Shown here piece after piece: positions 8,705-16,061 of a stretch of 26,109 bases of DNA (the first letter of the stretch is position 1; the number at the start of each line of letters is the position of its first letter). The stretch is from Cyclobacteriaceae bacterium (GTDB lineage Bacteria > Bacteroidota > Bacteroidia > Cytophagales > Cyclobacteriaceae). The DNA is taken from positions 1 to 26,109 of the forward strand of contig WGED01000681.1 of NCBI GenBank assembly GCA_015492915.1, in the 5' to 3' direction. Both the position numbers and the translations under genes were made by a program. The notes below the pieces were generated by a model. That model was given only the letters and a program-made list of their open reading frames with translations, did no database searches and was not told where the DNA came from.

Positions 8705-8742
8705 TTTACCCAACTGGATAAATATTTTACCCATTTGGGTAA
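8705..8742. promoter_or_regulatory. Tandem palindromic operator, likely for the TetR regulator
   Basis: Two inverted repeats share the half-site TTACCCA. The left is TTTACCCA-AC-TGGATAAA (8705-8722, one mismatch between arms). The right is TTACCCA-TT-TGGGTAA (8727-8742, perfect arms). Their centres are 21 bp apart, two helical turns, so two dimers could bind the same DNA face. They lie 32-69 bp before the regulator start and overlap the likely -33 region. Confidence 0.7.
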
Positions 8743-8761
8743 TAATGTTAATTCTTTGTCT

Positions 8762-8769
8762 TACTTTTG
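8762..8769 (+). promoter_or_regulatory. Candidate -7 promoter element of the efflux operon
   Basis: TACTTTTG matches TAnnTTTG and ends only 4 bp before the ATG at 8774, so the transcript may start at or next to the start codon. A TTTG at 8734-8737, inside the right operator, could be the -33 element, though the 24-bp spacing is slightly long. Confidence 0.5.
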
Positions 8770-8773
8770 CGCC

Positions 8774-9352
8774 ATGACCACCAAAGAAAAGATCATCGAA
8801 TCTGCAAAATTACTCTTTATGAAACATGGTTTCGAAGGCGTCAGAATGCAGATGGTGGCAGATGAGGCCGGGGTAAACAAAGGGCTTTTGCATTATTACT
8901 ACAAAACCAAGGCGGCGATCTTCAAAGAGGTCTTCAACAGAGTGAGCAGTGGCCTTTTTGCAAATCTTGAAAAAATTTTTAGTGACAATATTCTGACTAT
9001 TGATCAAAAAATTTCAATGGCTACAGATGCTTATTTCAATATCATCAGCCAAAACAGATATGTCCCCGTATTTATTATTTCGGAAATGAACCGCCAGCCA
9101 AAAATTCTCAAAGAGCTCGGATTTGATGAAAAAGTAAGATCAATCATTCAATTAGCCGGCAAATCATTCTCTATGGACAAATCCCCCGATTTGGCGCTCC
9201 ATTTTTTCCTTACACTCATTTCATTAAGTGCCTTTCCGTTTATGGTTACCCCACTTCTCAATGAGGTGACCGGCGATAATAAAAAGACGGAGCATTTGAT
9301 CATGGAAAGAAAAGAAATAGTTAAGAAAACATTAAAAAATATGCTGACATGA
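8774..9352 (+). CDS. TetR/AcrR-family transcriptional regulator
   Basis: A 192-residue regulator with the typical N-terminal helix-turn-helix (about residues 5-50): KEKIIESAKLLFMKHGFEGV, then VADEAGVNKGLLHYYYKTKA. The C-terminal two-thirds is the helical ligand-binding domain. The ATG at 8774 puts the domain at the usual distance from the N-terminus; a TTG at 8735 would add 13 untypical residues and lies inside the operator. Its stop overlaps the next start by 4 bp (ATGA), so it is the first gene of the exporter operon and probably represses it by binding the palindromes at 8705-8742. The gene order resembles E. coli CecR with ybhGFSR. The ligand is unknown. Confidence 0.9.
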   Translation: MTTKEKIIESAKLLFMKHGFEGVRMQMVADEAGVNKGLLHYYYKTKAAIFKEVFNRVSSGLFANLEKIFSDNILTIDQKISMATDAYFNIISQNRYVPVFIISEMNRQPKILKELGFDEKVRSIIQLAGKSFSMDKSPDLALHFFLTLISLSAFPFMVTPLLNEVTGDNKKTEHLIMERKEIVKKTLKNMLT

Positions 9353-10608
9353 AGAAATGGCTATTATTCATCACGGTGCTGATACCGATGGGCCTGGCTG
9401 CCTCCACACCGGTATCACTCGATTCGTGTATCCAATGGGCTTACGACCATTATCAATATGAATTACAGGCGGCAGCATACAGGGAGTCGGCTGAACTGGC
9501 CGATAAAAATGCTGTTAAAAACTGGTATCCGTCACTTCTGCTCGATGGCAGCTTCACCTGGCAGAATGAAAATATTTCCATTCCTGTCAATGTTCCGGGG
9601 CTTGATATACCTTCTGTGCCGCTCAATTTCAACAGATTGCTCGTACAGTTCAACCAGACCATCTATGATGGCAGCATGACGGCGCACAAACGAAAACTTG
9701 AAAAATCAAAGTATTCGATCCTCGAAAAAAAGATCGAAACCGAAAAAGTTAAGATCAAATCAAAAGTCACCGGCCTTTATATGTCGGCTTTGCTGGCTTC
9801 TGACAATATCGCTTTGCTCCGGTCAAAGCTAAATGTAGTCAAGGAACGCCTCAAAGTCTTGAAATCAGCCAGTGAATTCGGGGCCGTTCCGGCAGTAAAT
9901 ATCAAATCGCTGGAGGCCGAGATCATGAAAATCGAGCAGCAAATAAGGGAGGTGGAACACAGCAGGCAGGCCCTGCTGGTGACCCTGAGTGAGATTACGG
10001 GAAAAAAATTGTCTGATTTTCATGACCTGTCCAAACCGGAGCCTGTCCTTGCTTTCGAAGAGAACGTGGATTCCAGACCTGAAATTCAATTGCTGAATAT
10101 GCAGATCGAGAATTATGAACTTCAGAAAAAGTTGACAGGTGTAAGCCGAAATCCCCGTATCAATGCTTTCGGTAGTTTGGGCGGAGGTTATCCCGGTTAT
10201 GATATTTTCAAAGATGAGGTTTCATTCATGGCAATGATCGGTGTGGGTTTGAAATGGAACATCATCGATTATGGCAAATCAAAAAATGAGAAACAAATCC
10301 TGACCATCAATCAGAACATCGCCCTTATGGAACAAAACAGGGCCAGAACCCAGCTTCTGGCCGAACTCAGGAGCCAGCGTGAGGAAATCGCCAAAATGAA
10401 AGACCTCCTCCGGAGAGATGAGGAGATGATCGCATTGCGCGCTGAGATATCAAAGATCAAAGCATCAGAGCTCGACAACGGAACCATTACATCGACTGAT
10501 TATCTCACAGAACTCAACCAGGAGGAAGAGGCGCGGCTCAACCGTGCCATCCATGAACTCAAGCTTATTTTAGCGGAATTAAATTATTTGACAATACAAG
10601 GGAAGTAA
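9349..10608 (+). CDS. TolC-family outer membrane efflux protein
   Basis: The 419-residue protein has a signal peptide (MKKWLLFITVLIPMGLAAS) and begins the mature chain with the family pattern LDSCIQWAYDHYQYELQAAA. It shows the two-fold layout of outer membrane factors: long coiled-coil helices separated by beta segments (for example PSLLLDGSFTWQNE and NAFGSLGGGYPGYD, matched to strands of the barrel). As a trimer it would form the outer membrane exit duct of the exporter encoded downstream. The start overlaps the regulator stop in ATGA, and the next gene starts 3 bp after its stop. Confidence 0.9.
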   Translation: MKKWLLFITVLIPMGLAASTPVSLDSCIQWAYDHYQYELQAAAYRESAELADKNAVKNWYPSLLLDGSFTWQNENISIPVNVPGLDIPSVPLNFNRLLVQFNQTIYDGSMTAHKRKLEKSKYSILEKKIETEKVKIKSKVTGLYMSALLASDNIALLRSKLNVVKERLKVLKSASEFGAVPAVNIKSLEAEIMKIEQQIREVEHSRQALLVTLSEITGKKLSDFHDLSKPEPVLAFEENVDSRPEIQLLNMQIENYELQKKLTGVSRNPRINAFGSLGGGYPGYDIFKDEVSFMAMIGVGLKWNIIDYGKSKNEKQILTINQNIALMEQNRARTQLLAELRSQREEIAKMKDLLRRDEEMIALRAEISKIKASELDNGTITSTDYLTELNQEEEARLNRAIHELKLILAELNYLTIQGK

Positions 10609-10611
10609 ATC

Positions 10612-11505
10612 ATGAAAACTACAATAGCATTTTTAACCGCAGCAATGTTCTTTTCCATGGCCTGCAATCGCAACGATGATCTGGCTGATGCCTATGGCAA
10701 TTTTGAGGTGGACGAGACGGTTATCTCCGCTCAGACAGCTGGCGAGATCATGGCTTTTGACATAAAAGAAGGTGAGAAATACGAATCGGGTCAGCTCGTG
10801 GGCTACATCGACACCATAGAATTATATCTTCTCAAGCCCGAACTGGAAGCAAATATCAAGGCCACTGCAAGCAAGCGGCAAAACATTTCAACACAAATCG
10901 GTGTATTGAAGAGTCAGATGGCCAATCTCGTGAGGGAACAAAAAAGGGTTGAGAACCTCATCAACTCCGGGGCTGCCACCACCAAGCAGCTCGATGATAT
11001 CAATGGCCAGATAGATGTGGTAAAACAGCAGATAAGGAATGCCAAATCTCAATATGCCGCAATCGATGCACAGATTCTTGCCATAGAAGCTAAACTGAGG
11101 CAATTGAATGAAAAAATAAGAAAAAGCCACATCGTCAACCCTGTGCACGGCGTAGTGCTCGCAAAATTGGCCGAACCTCATGAATTTACTGCACCGGGCA
11201 AGCCGCTATACAAAATTGCCAACATCGACGAAATGAATCTTCGCGTTTTCGTTGCAGGCTCACAATTATCCGGTATCAAGCTCGGTGATACCTATACAGT
11301 AAAGATTGACGGACCGGGTGGCAATATGATCGAATATCCCGGTAAGGTGATCTGGATAGCAGATGAAGCAGAGTTTACGCCAAAAACCATACAGACTAAA
11401 GAAGAAAGAGTTGACTTGGTGTATGCCGTGAAACTGAGGGTAAAAAATGACGGCCGGATCAAAATCGGTATGCCGGGAGAACTGTGGCTCAACAAAAGTA
11501 ATTAA
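10612..11505 (+). CDS. HlyD/YbhG-type membrane fusion lipoprotein
   Basis: This 297-residue periplasmic adaptor has a lipoprotein signal with lipobox SMAC and acylation at Cys18, so it is lipid-anchored. After the biotinyl-lipoyl half motif (about 35-65: VISAQTAGEIMAFDIKEGEK) comes a long coiled-coil hairpin (about 75-165), the second lipoyl half (IVNPVHGVVLAKLAEPHEFT) and a beta-barrel domain. This matches YbhG-like adaptors that join ABC-2 permeases to TolC. The stop TAA and the next ATG share one base (TAATG at 11503-11507), indicating coupled translation. Confidence 0.9.
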   Translation: MKTTIAFLTAAMFFSMACNRNDDLADAYGNFEVDETVISAQTAGEIMAFDIKEGEKYESGQLVGYIDTIELYLLKPELEANIKATASKRQNISTQIGVLKSQMANLVREQKRVENLINSGAATTKQLDDINGQIDVVKQQIRNAKSQYAAIDAQILAIEAKLRQLNEKIRKSHIVNPVHGVVLAKLAEPHEFTAPGKPLYKIANIDEMNLRVFVAGSQLSGIKLGDTYTVKIDGPGGNMIEYPGKVIWIADEAEFTPKTIQTKEERVDLVYAVKLRVKNDGRIKIGMPGELWLNKSN

Positions 11506-12425
11506 TGGTTCGCTACGAAAATATCGGCAAATCATACGAAGGCTATCCTGCCGTCAGCCATATTTCCTTTGAGGTAGGCGAAGGCGAATTGTTTGGCCTC
11601 ATCGGCCCTGACGGCGCCGGCAAAAGCACTCTGTTCAGGATACTCACTACCGTATTACTGCCTGACGAAGGCCATTGTTTTTTCGACGGGCACGATGTGG
11701 TGAAAGATTATAAATATGTCCGGCGCAACGTCGGATACATGCCGGGCCGGTTTTCACTATATCAAGACCTCAGCGTCATAGAAAATCTTGAATTCTTTGC
11801 CACGATATTTCAGACACCCATCGAAGAGAATTATGACCTTATTAAAGATGTGTACAAGCAGTTGAAACCATTTGAAGACAGGCGCGCAGGCGCACTGAGC
11901 GGTGGCATGAAACAAAAGCTGGCATTGAGCTGTGCGCTGATCCACAGACCAAAAGTGCTGGTGCTCGACGAGCCCACATTCGGAGTGGATGCTGTATCGA
12001 GAAAGGAATTCTGGGATATGCTGAAAAACCTGAAGTCGAAGGGAGTAACCATACTCGTATCAACCCCCTATATGGATGAGGCTTCACTGTGTGACCGTGT
12101 TGCCCTGATACAAAATGGCCAAATTCTCATGGTCGATACCCCTGAAGGCATCATCAGACGATTCGACAAAAGGATGTATGCAATCCAGACGCAACGTATT
12201 TATCAAGCATTGAATGCACTGCAGGAAATGTACGACTGGCAGGCCTATTCATTCGGACAGGAAATTCACCTTTATGCCCCTGAAACAATTGATCCCTCTT
12301 CCCTCACAGATCGATTGAAAGCCATGGGCATTGAGGATGTGAGTGTTTCTTTGGGTGAACCTGAAATAGAGGACTGTTTCATGGACCTGATGGTCAGCAG
12401 TAATATAGCAGAAAATGCAGAATGA
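11505..12425 (+). CDS. ABC transporter ATPase 1 (YbhF N-half-like, degenerate Q- and H-loops)
   Basis: A 306-residue nucleotide-binding subunit. Walker A is GPDGAGKST (residues 34-42), the signature LSGGMKQ (131-137) is canonical, and Walker B is VLVLDEP (Asp155-Glu156). The Q-loop glutamine is replaced (GYMPGRFSLYQ, Gly81) and the switch histidine is replaced by Pro188 (VSTPYMDEA). The C-terminal 80 residues beyond the ATPase fold are typical of DrrA/YbhF-type subunits. It is clearly paralogous to the next gene and probably pairs with it; in E. coli YbhF both halves are fused. It overlaps the next gene by 11 bp. Confidence 0.9.
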   Translation: MVRYENIGKSYEGYPAVSHISFEVGEGELFGLIGPDGAGKSTLFRILTTVLLPDEGHCFFDGHDVVKDYKYVRRNVGYMPGRFSLYQDLSVIENLEFFATIFQTPIEENYDLIKDVYKQLKPFEDRRAGALSGGMKQKLALSCALIHRPKVLVLDEPTFGVDAVSRKEFWDMLKNLKSKGVTILVSTPYMDEASLCDRVALIQNGQILMVDTPEGIIRRFDKRMYAIQTQRIYQALNALQEMYDWQAYSFGQEIHLYAPETIDPSSLTDRLKAMGIEDVSVSLGEPEIEDCFMDLMVSSNIAENAE

Positions 12426-13158
12426 CAGCGTAATCATAGCGAACAAACTCACCAAAAAATTCGGCCATTTCACCGCAGTGGATGCTATTACTTTTGATGT
12501 ACGGAAAGGGGAGATATTCGGATTTCTCGGCGCCAACGGTGCCGGCAAGACTACGGCTATAAAAATGATGTGCGGTTTATCAAGACCCACGGCTGGTGAG
12601 GCAACAGTAGCCGGTTTCGATGTAAATACCCAGCCGAATGAAATCAAAAAACATATTGGCTATATGAGCCAGCATTTTTCGCTTTATCAGGATATGACGA
12701 TCCGGGAAAACATCCGGTTTTATGGTGGAATATATGGCCTGCGCGGAAAAGTAATCAAACAGCGCAGGGAAGAACTCATCGCTGAGCTCGGTATAGAGGA
12801 ATATGCCAACCGTCGGGTGGAGGAGTTGCCTCTCGGATGGAAACAAAAGCTTGCTTTTTCTATTGCCATTATTCATGAACCTGAGATTGTTTTTCTTGAT
12901 GAACCCACGAGCGGAGTTGATCCTATTACCAGGAGGCAGTTCTGGAACATGATATATGAAGCTGCAGAACGGGGCATCACTGTTTTTGTGACAACACACT
13001 ACCTCGAAGAAGCCGAATACTGCAATCGTGTATCTATCATGGTGGATGGGCAATTGCGGGATCTGGATACGCCAAAAGCCTTAATGGATAAATATCACAA
13101 AAAAAATATGAACGATGTGTTTGTACAACTGGCATCTACCAGTACAAGGACCGAATAA
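12415..13158 (+). CDS. ABC transporter ATPase 2 (YbhF C-half-like, degenerate signature)
   Basis: A 247-residue ATPase with Walker A GANGAGKTT (39-47), Q-loop Gln86 (GYMSQHFSLYQ), Walker B IVFLDEP (Asp162-Glu163) and switch His195 (VTTHYLEEA). Its signature is altered to LPLGWKQ (138-144) instead of LSGGQ. This is the mirror image of ATPase 1, so the pair would form one competent ATP site and one degenerate site. It powers the permeases encoded immediately downstream (6-bp gap). Confidence 0.9.
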   Translation: MQNDSVIIANKLTKKFGHFTAVDAITFDVRKGEIFGFLGANGAGKTTAIKMMCGLSRPTAGEATVAGFDVNTQPNEIKKHIGYMSQHFSLYQDMTIRENIRFYGGIYGLRGKVIKQRREELIAELGIEEYANRRVEELPLGWKQKLAFSIAIIHEPEIVFLDEPTSGVDPITRRQFWNMIYEAAERGITVFVTTHYLEEAEYCNRVSIMVDGQLRDLDTPKALMDKYHKKNMNDVFVQLASTSTRTE

Positions 13159-13164
13159 AGTTTT

Positions 13165-14268
13165 ATGAAAGAGTTCAGAGCATTTGTCAAAAAAGAGTTC
13201 CATCACATTTTCCGCGACAAGCGGACGTTGCTCGTGCTGTTCGGCATGCCACTGGCGCAATTGATCCTCTTCGGTTATGCTATCACCACAGAAGTGGAAA
13301 ATGCCAAAATGATGGTCTGGAACCAGTCACCGGGTCAGTTTTCCAATGCACTCATTGACAAGATGATCTCTTCGGAGTTTTTTACCCTGACCGAAAGCGT
13401 GAACAGCCGCAAGGAAATGCTTGACGTTTTCCGAAAGAGCAAAGCACACATTGCCGTTGTGATTCCTCAAAATTTTGAAGAAGATTTTTATCGCGGAGAA
13501 GCAAGTATTCAGATTATCGCCGACGGTTCCGATCCCAACCTGGCCACTATTCTCGCTGCTGGCGCCAAAGGTATTATTATGACGTGGATGAAAGGTAAAA
13601 TCCTCAATCCGGTTAGCATAGAGACCATCGGCACCAGTGTTCGCTGGCATTATAATCCGGATCTCAAAAGTGTGCTGATGTTTGTTCCGGGAGTTATTAC
13701 TATCATTCTCATGCTTGTCAACACTACCTTATCGTCCATTTCGATCACAAGGGAAAAAGAACTCGGTACTATTGAAATATTGTATGTTTCACCGTTAAAA
13801 CCATCAGTTATTATTCTTGGCAAACTGGCGCCTTTCGTTCTGCTGTCAATTCTGAATGCCACGGTGATACTATTAGTAGCTTATGTTGTTTTTGAGGTTC
13901 CGGTAAACGGCAGTGTTATGTTGTTGTTTCTCGAAAGCCTCTTGTTCATCCTTACTGCGTTGAGCCTTGGCGTGCTCATATCCACGGTTGCCAATACTCA
14001 GCAAACCGCTCTGATGTTATCGCTGTTTTCGATGATGCTGCCTACTATTTTATTATCCGGATTCATATTTCCCATTTCAAGCATGCCGGTACCCCTGCAG
14101 GTGATAAGCAACATCATTCCGGCCCGCTGGTTTTTAGTTATTATCAAAGGCATCATGCTCAAGGGATTAGGCATAGAGTACATGTGGAAAGAAACAGCAA
14201 TACTAATGGGGATGACGTTGTTTCTGATAGGGTTGAGTATTAAAAAATACAAAATCAGGCTGCAATGA
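13165..14268 (+). CDS. ABC-2 type permease 1 (YbhS-like)
   Basis: A 367-residue inner membrane permease. An N-terminal amphipathic stretch (KEFRAFVKKEFHHIFRDKRT) leads to one membrane helix (about 23-43), then a periplasmic domain of about 130 residues, then five hydrophobic segments between about 172 and 362. The ABC-2 coupling segment REKELGTIEILYVSPLKP lies between the second and third helices. It matches YbhS of the ybhGFSR exporter. Its stop overlaps the next start by 4 bp (ATGA). Confidence 0.9.
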   Translation: MKEFRAFVKKEFHHIFRDKRTLLVLFGMPLAQLILFGYAITTEVENAKMMVWNQSPGQFSNALIDKMISSEFFTLTESVNSRKEMLDVFRKSKAHIAVVIPQNFEEDFYRGEASIQIIADGSDPNLATILAAGAKGIIMTWMKGKILNPVSIETIGTSVRWHYNPDLKSVLMFVPGVITIILMLVNTTLSSISITREKELGTIEILYVSPLKPSVIILGKLAPFVLLSILNATVILLVAYVVFEVPVNGSVMLLFLESLLFILTALSLGVLISTVANTQQTALMLSLFSMMLPTILLSGFIFPISSMPVPLQVISNIIPARWFLVIIKGIMLKGLGIEYMWKETAILMGMTLFLIGLSIKKYKIRLQ

Positions 14269-15380
14269 GGATATTAAAATATCTATTAAGAAAGGAATTT
14301 CAACAGATTTTAAGAGACAGGGGCATGCTTCCCATCATATTTGTTGTGCCTGTATTTCAATTGGTAATTCTGACTTATGCCGCTGATTTTGAATTGAAAA
14401 ATATTAAATATGTCATTGTTGACCGTGACCGCTCACAAGAGTCGGAAAGGCTGCTCGCCAGATTTAACAGTTCCAAAAATTTCCACAATATGGGCGAAAG
14501 AACTGATTTTAAGGATGGCATGGAGGCACTTGACCGCAACCAGGCAACGCTTCTGGTCAGGATCCCGAATGGATTTTCCCGCGACCTCCAGAAAGAAAAG
14601 AACGCTACCATCATGCTCGATGTGAACAGCATTGACGGACAGGCGGCTTCGCTTTCATACACCTACGCTTCGGAGATCATCAGAAAATTCAATGATGAGA
14701 TTGCGATGGAATGGAATGGCCTGCCACAGAAAGCTTCTTTTCCGGTCGAGGTAAAAACACGGTATTGGTTTAACCCTGAGATGGAGTATAAAAATCTCAT
14801 GGTGCCGGGTATTCTGGCCATGCTCGTAACAATGGTGGGTATGTTTCTGTCATCGATGAATGTAGTTCGCGAAAAAGAAATCGGCACCATTGAGCAAATC
14901 AATGTGACGCCCGTCAGTAAGATAGCTTTTCTTACCGGCAAGCTGACGCCATTTTGGATTCTGTCGATCTTTGAACTCAGTTTTGGACTGGTAATCGGCA
15001 AACTGCTGTTTGACATACCATTAAGCGGCAGCCTGGGATTGTTATATGGATTTACTGCGGTTTATCTTCTGGTTATACTCGGTCTGGGATTGCTTATCTC
15101 TACCATGGCCGACACACAGCAACAGGCCATGTTCCTTTCGTGGTTCTTCATGGTTATTTTTATCCTTATGAGCGGCCTTTTTACTCCTATTGAAAATATG
15201 CCCGTGTGGGCACAGAAGCTCACGCTGTTGAACCCGATCGCTTATATCGTGAAGGTGATCAGGGCTGTCCTCCTCAAAGGGAGCACTTTTGCCGACATAA
15301 AAAATGACTTTATTGTCATGGCAGGCTTTGCTGTGGTGATTCTCAGCATGGCAGTGTACAATTATAAAAAAAGGGCCTGA
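14265..15380 (+). CDS. ABC-2 type permease 2 (YbhR-like)
   Basis: A 371-residue paralogue of permease 1 with the same plan: an N-terminal LRKEFQQILRDRGML segment, first membrane helix, a periplasmic domain of about 130 residues (with VDRDRSQESERLL), and five C-terminal helices with coupling segment REKEIGTIEQINVTPVSK. With permease 1 it would form the heterodimeric membrane channel. It is the last gene of the operon; its stop codon lies in the loop of a terminator-like hairpin. Confidence 0.9.
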   Translation: MRILKYLLRKEFQQILRDRGMLPIIFVVPVFQLVILTYAADFELKNIKYVIVDRDRSQESERLLARFNSSKNFHNMGERTDFKDGMEALDRNQATLLVRIPNGFSRDLQKEKNATIMLDVNSIDGQAASLSYTYASEIIRKFNDEIAMEWNGLPQKASFPVEVKTRYWFNPEMEYKNLMVPGILAMLVTMVGMFLSSMNVVREKEIGTIEQINVTPVSKIAFLTGKLTPFWILSIFELSFGLVIGKLLFDIPLSGSLGLLYGFTAVYLLVILGLGLLISTMADTQQQAMFLSWFFMVIFILMSGLFTPIENMPVWAQKLTLLNPIAYIVKVIRAVLLKGSTFADIKNDFIVMAGFAVVILSMAVYNYKKRA

Positions 15381-15388
15381 TGCCCTTT
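15370..15388 (+). terminator. Terminator-like hairpin at the end of the efflux operon
   Basis: AAAGGGC (15370-15376) pairs with GCCCTTT (15382-15388) around a 5-nt loop that includes the stop codon of permease 2. The following T-run is short (TTT then ACC), so termination may also rely on the A-rich repeat hairpin at 15400-15430. Confidence 0.55.
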
Positions 15389-15399
15389 ACCTCAATTAT

Positions 15400-15430
15400 G
15401 CATGAAAAATCACTGTTTTTCCATGAAGTG
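15400..15430 (+). repeat. A-rich 31-bp hairpin repeat, copy A
   Basis: It begins GCATGAAAAATCACTGTTTT and ends in CATGAAGTG. It agrees at 27 of 31 positions with the reverse complement of 15991-16021, including the first 20 bases. Internally CATGAAAAA can pair with TTTTT(C)CATG, so it folds as a hairpin. It sits between the convergent ends of permease 2 (stop 15380) and the DUF6146-like gene (stop 15435) and could terminate both. Confidence 0.75.
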
Positions 15431-15434
15431 CAGA

Positions 15435-15857
15435 TCATAAAATCCCTCCCGGCGGTGGCGTATCAAGGATCGGAATACCGAGCTTGGTATCGACCCATCT
15501 GAAGTAGTAATATAATACCCTTTCCACCTCAATGCCGTAATTGGTCCCCGGGTTATAATTGATCTCCGTGTCGAAAAAATCGTTTGATCGCGACCTTCTC
15601 ACTTTTTCATTCCACGCGCTTACATATCGCTGGTTCCAGTGCTTATAATATTCCAGTGAACGGTCTTTGGCAGGGCTCCAGGTAGTTTGAAACCACGTAT
15701 CAAAACCCGGATCCATGACGATTACCTCATATTCTGTATCGCCTTCTTTTTTAATTTCTACAAGGTTTTTGTCTTTTACTTTCGTGAGTTTGCCAGGCCC
15801 GGCAGCACATCCGTACAGAAAAACGATCGATAATAATATTATGAATATTCTCTTCAT
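15435..15857 (-). CDS. DUF6146-like lipoprotein
   Basis: From the ATG at 15857 the protein has 140 residues and starts with a lipoprotein signal (KRIFIILLSIVFLYGC, lipobox FLYGC, acylated Cys17). The mature part has the pattern of the Bacteroidota family I know as DUF6146: YEVIVMDPGFDTWF, then WNQRYVSAWNEK, and INYNPGTNYGIEVERVLYYYF. Its function is unknown. The upstream ATG at 15872 is rejected because a GGAGGA ribosome-binding sequence lies just after it, 8-9 nt before the ATG at 15857. The gene is bracketed by the inverted repeats at 15400 and 15991. Confidence 0.75.
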   Translation of the reverse strand: MKRIFIILLSIVFLYGCAAGPGKLTKVKDKNLVEIKKEGDTEYEVIVMDPGFDTWFQTTWSPAKDRSLEYYKHWNQRYVSAWNEKVRRSRSNDFFDTEINYNPGTNYGIEVERVLYYYFRWVDTKLGIPILDTPPPGGIL

Positions 15858-15865
15858 GATAAATT

Positions 15866-15871
15866 CCTCCA
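15866..15871 (-). promoter_or_regulatory. Shine-Dalgarno-like site deciding the start of the DUF6146-like gene
   Basis: The minus strand reads GGAGGAATTTATC directly before the ATG at 15857. A clear purine-rich site is uncommon in this window, where other genes lack one, and it favours 15857 over 15872 as the start. Confidence 0.55.
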
Positions 15872-15990
15872 TTAAATACTTCCATTATTATTAACGATAT
15901 TTTTGCATTAATGATATCGCCACAGCCGGTATTGGAAGGCAGAAGGCTATAACAGGCATGAATTACGCTGATGATGCCTTGTCGACCAAT

Positions 15991-16021
15991 CAAGTCATGA
16001 GAAAACAGTGATTTTTCATGC
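15991..16021 (-). repeat. A-rich 31-bp hairpin repeat, copy B
   Basis: Read on the minus strand it starts GCATGAAAAATCACTGTTTT and ends CTCATGACTTG, 27 of 31 identical to copy A in inverted orientation. CATGA-AAAA pairs with TTTT(C)TCATG. It lies 40 bp past the stop of the decarboxylase-like gene, in the same orientation relative to its upstream gene as copy A is to permease 2. Confidence 0.75.
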
Positions 16022-16061
16022 CCCTTGCCATCTTTCGCTTTCCGGAGGCCTCACAGAATGG

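Noticed and set aside
8735..8773. TTG start adding 13 residues to the TetR regulator
   Set aside because: It lies inside the right operator palindrome and upstream of the -7 element; the ATG at 8774 fits the TetR domain start.
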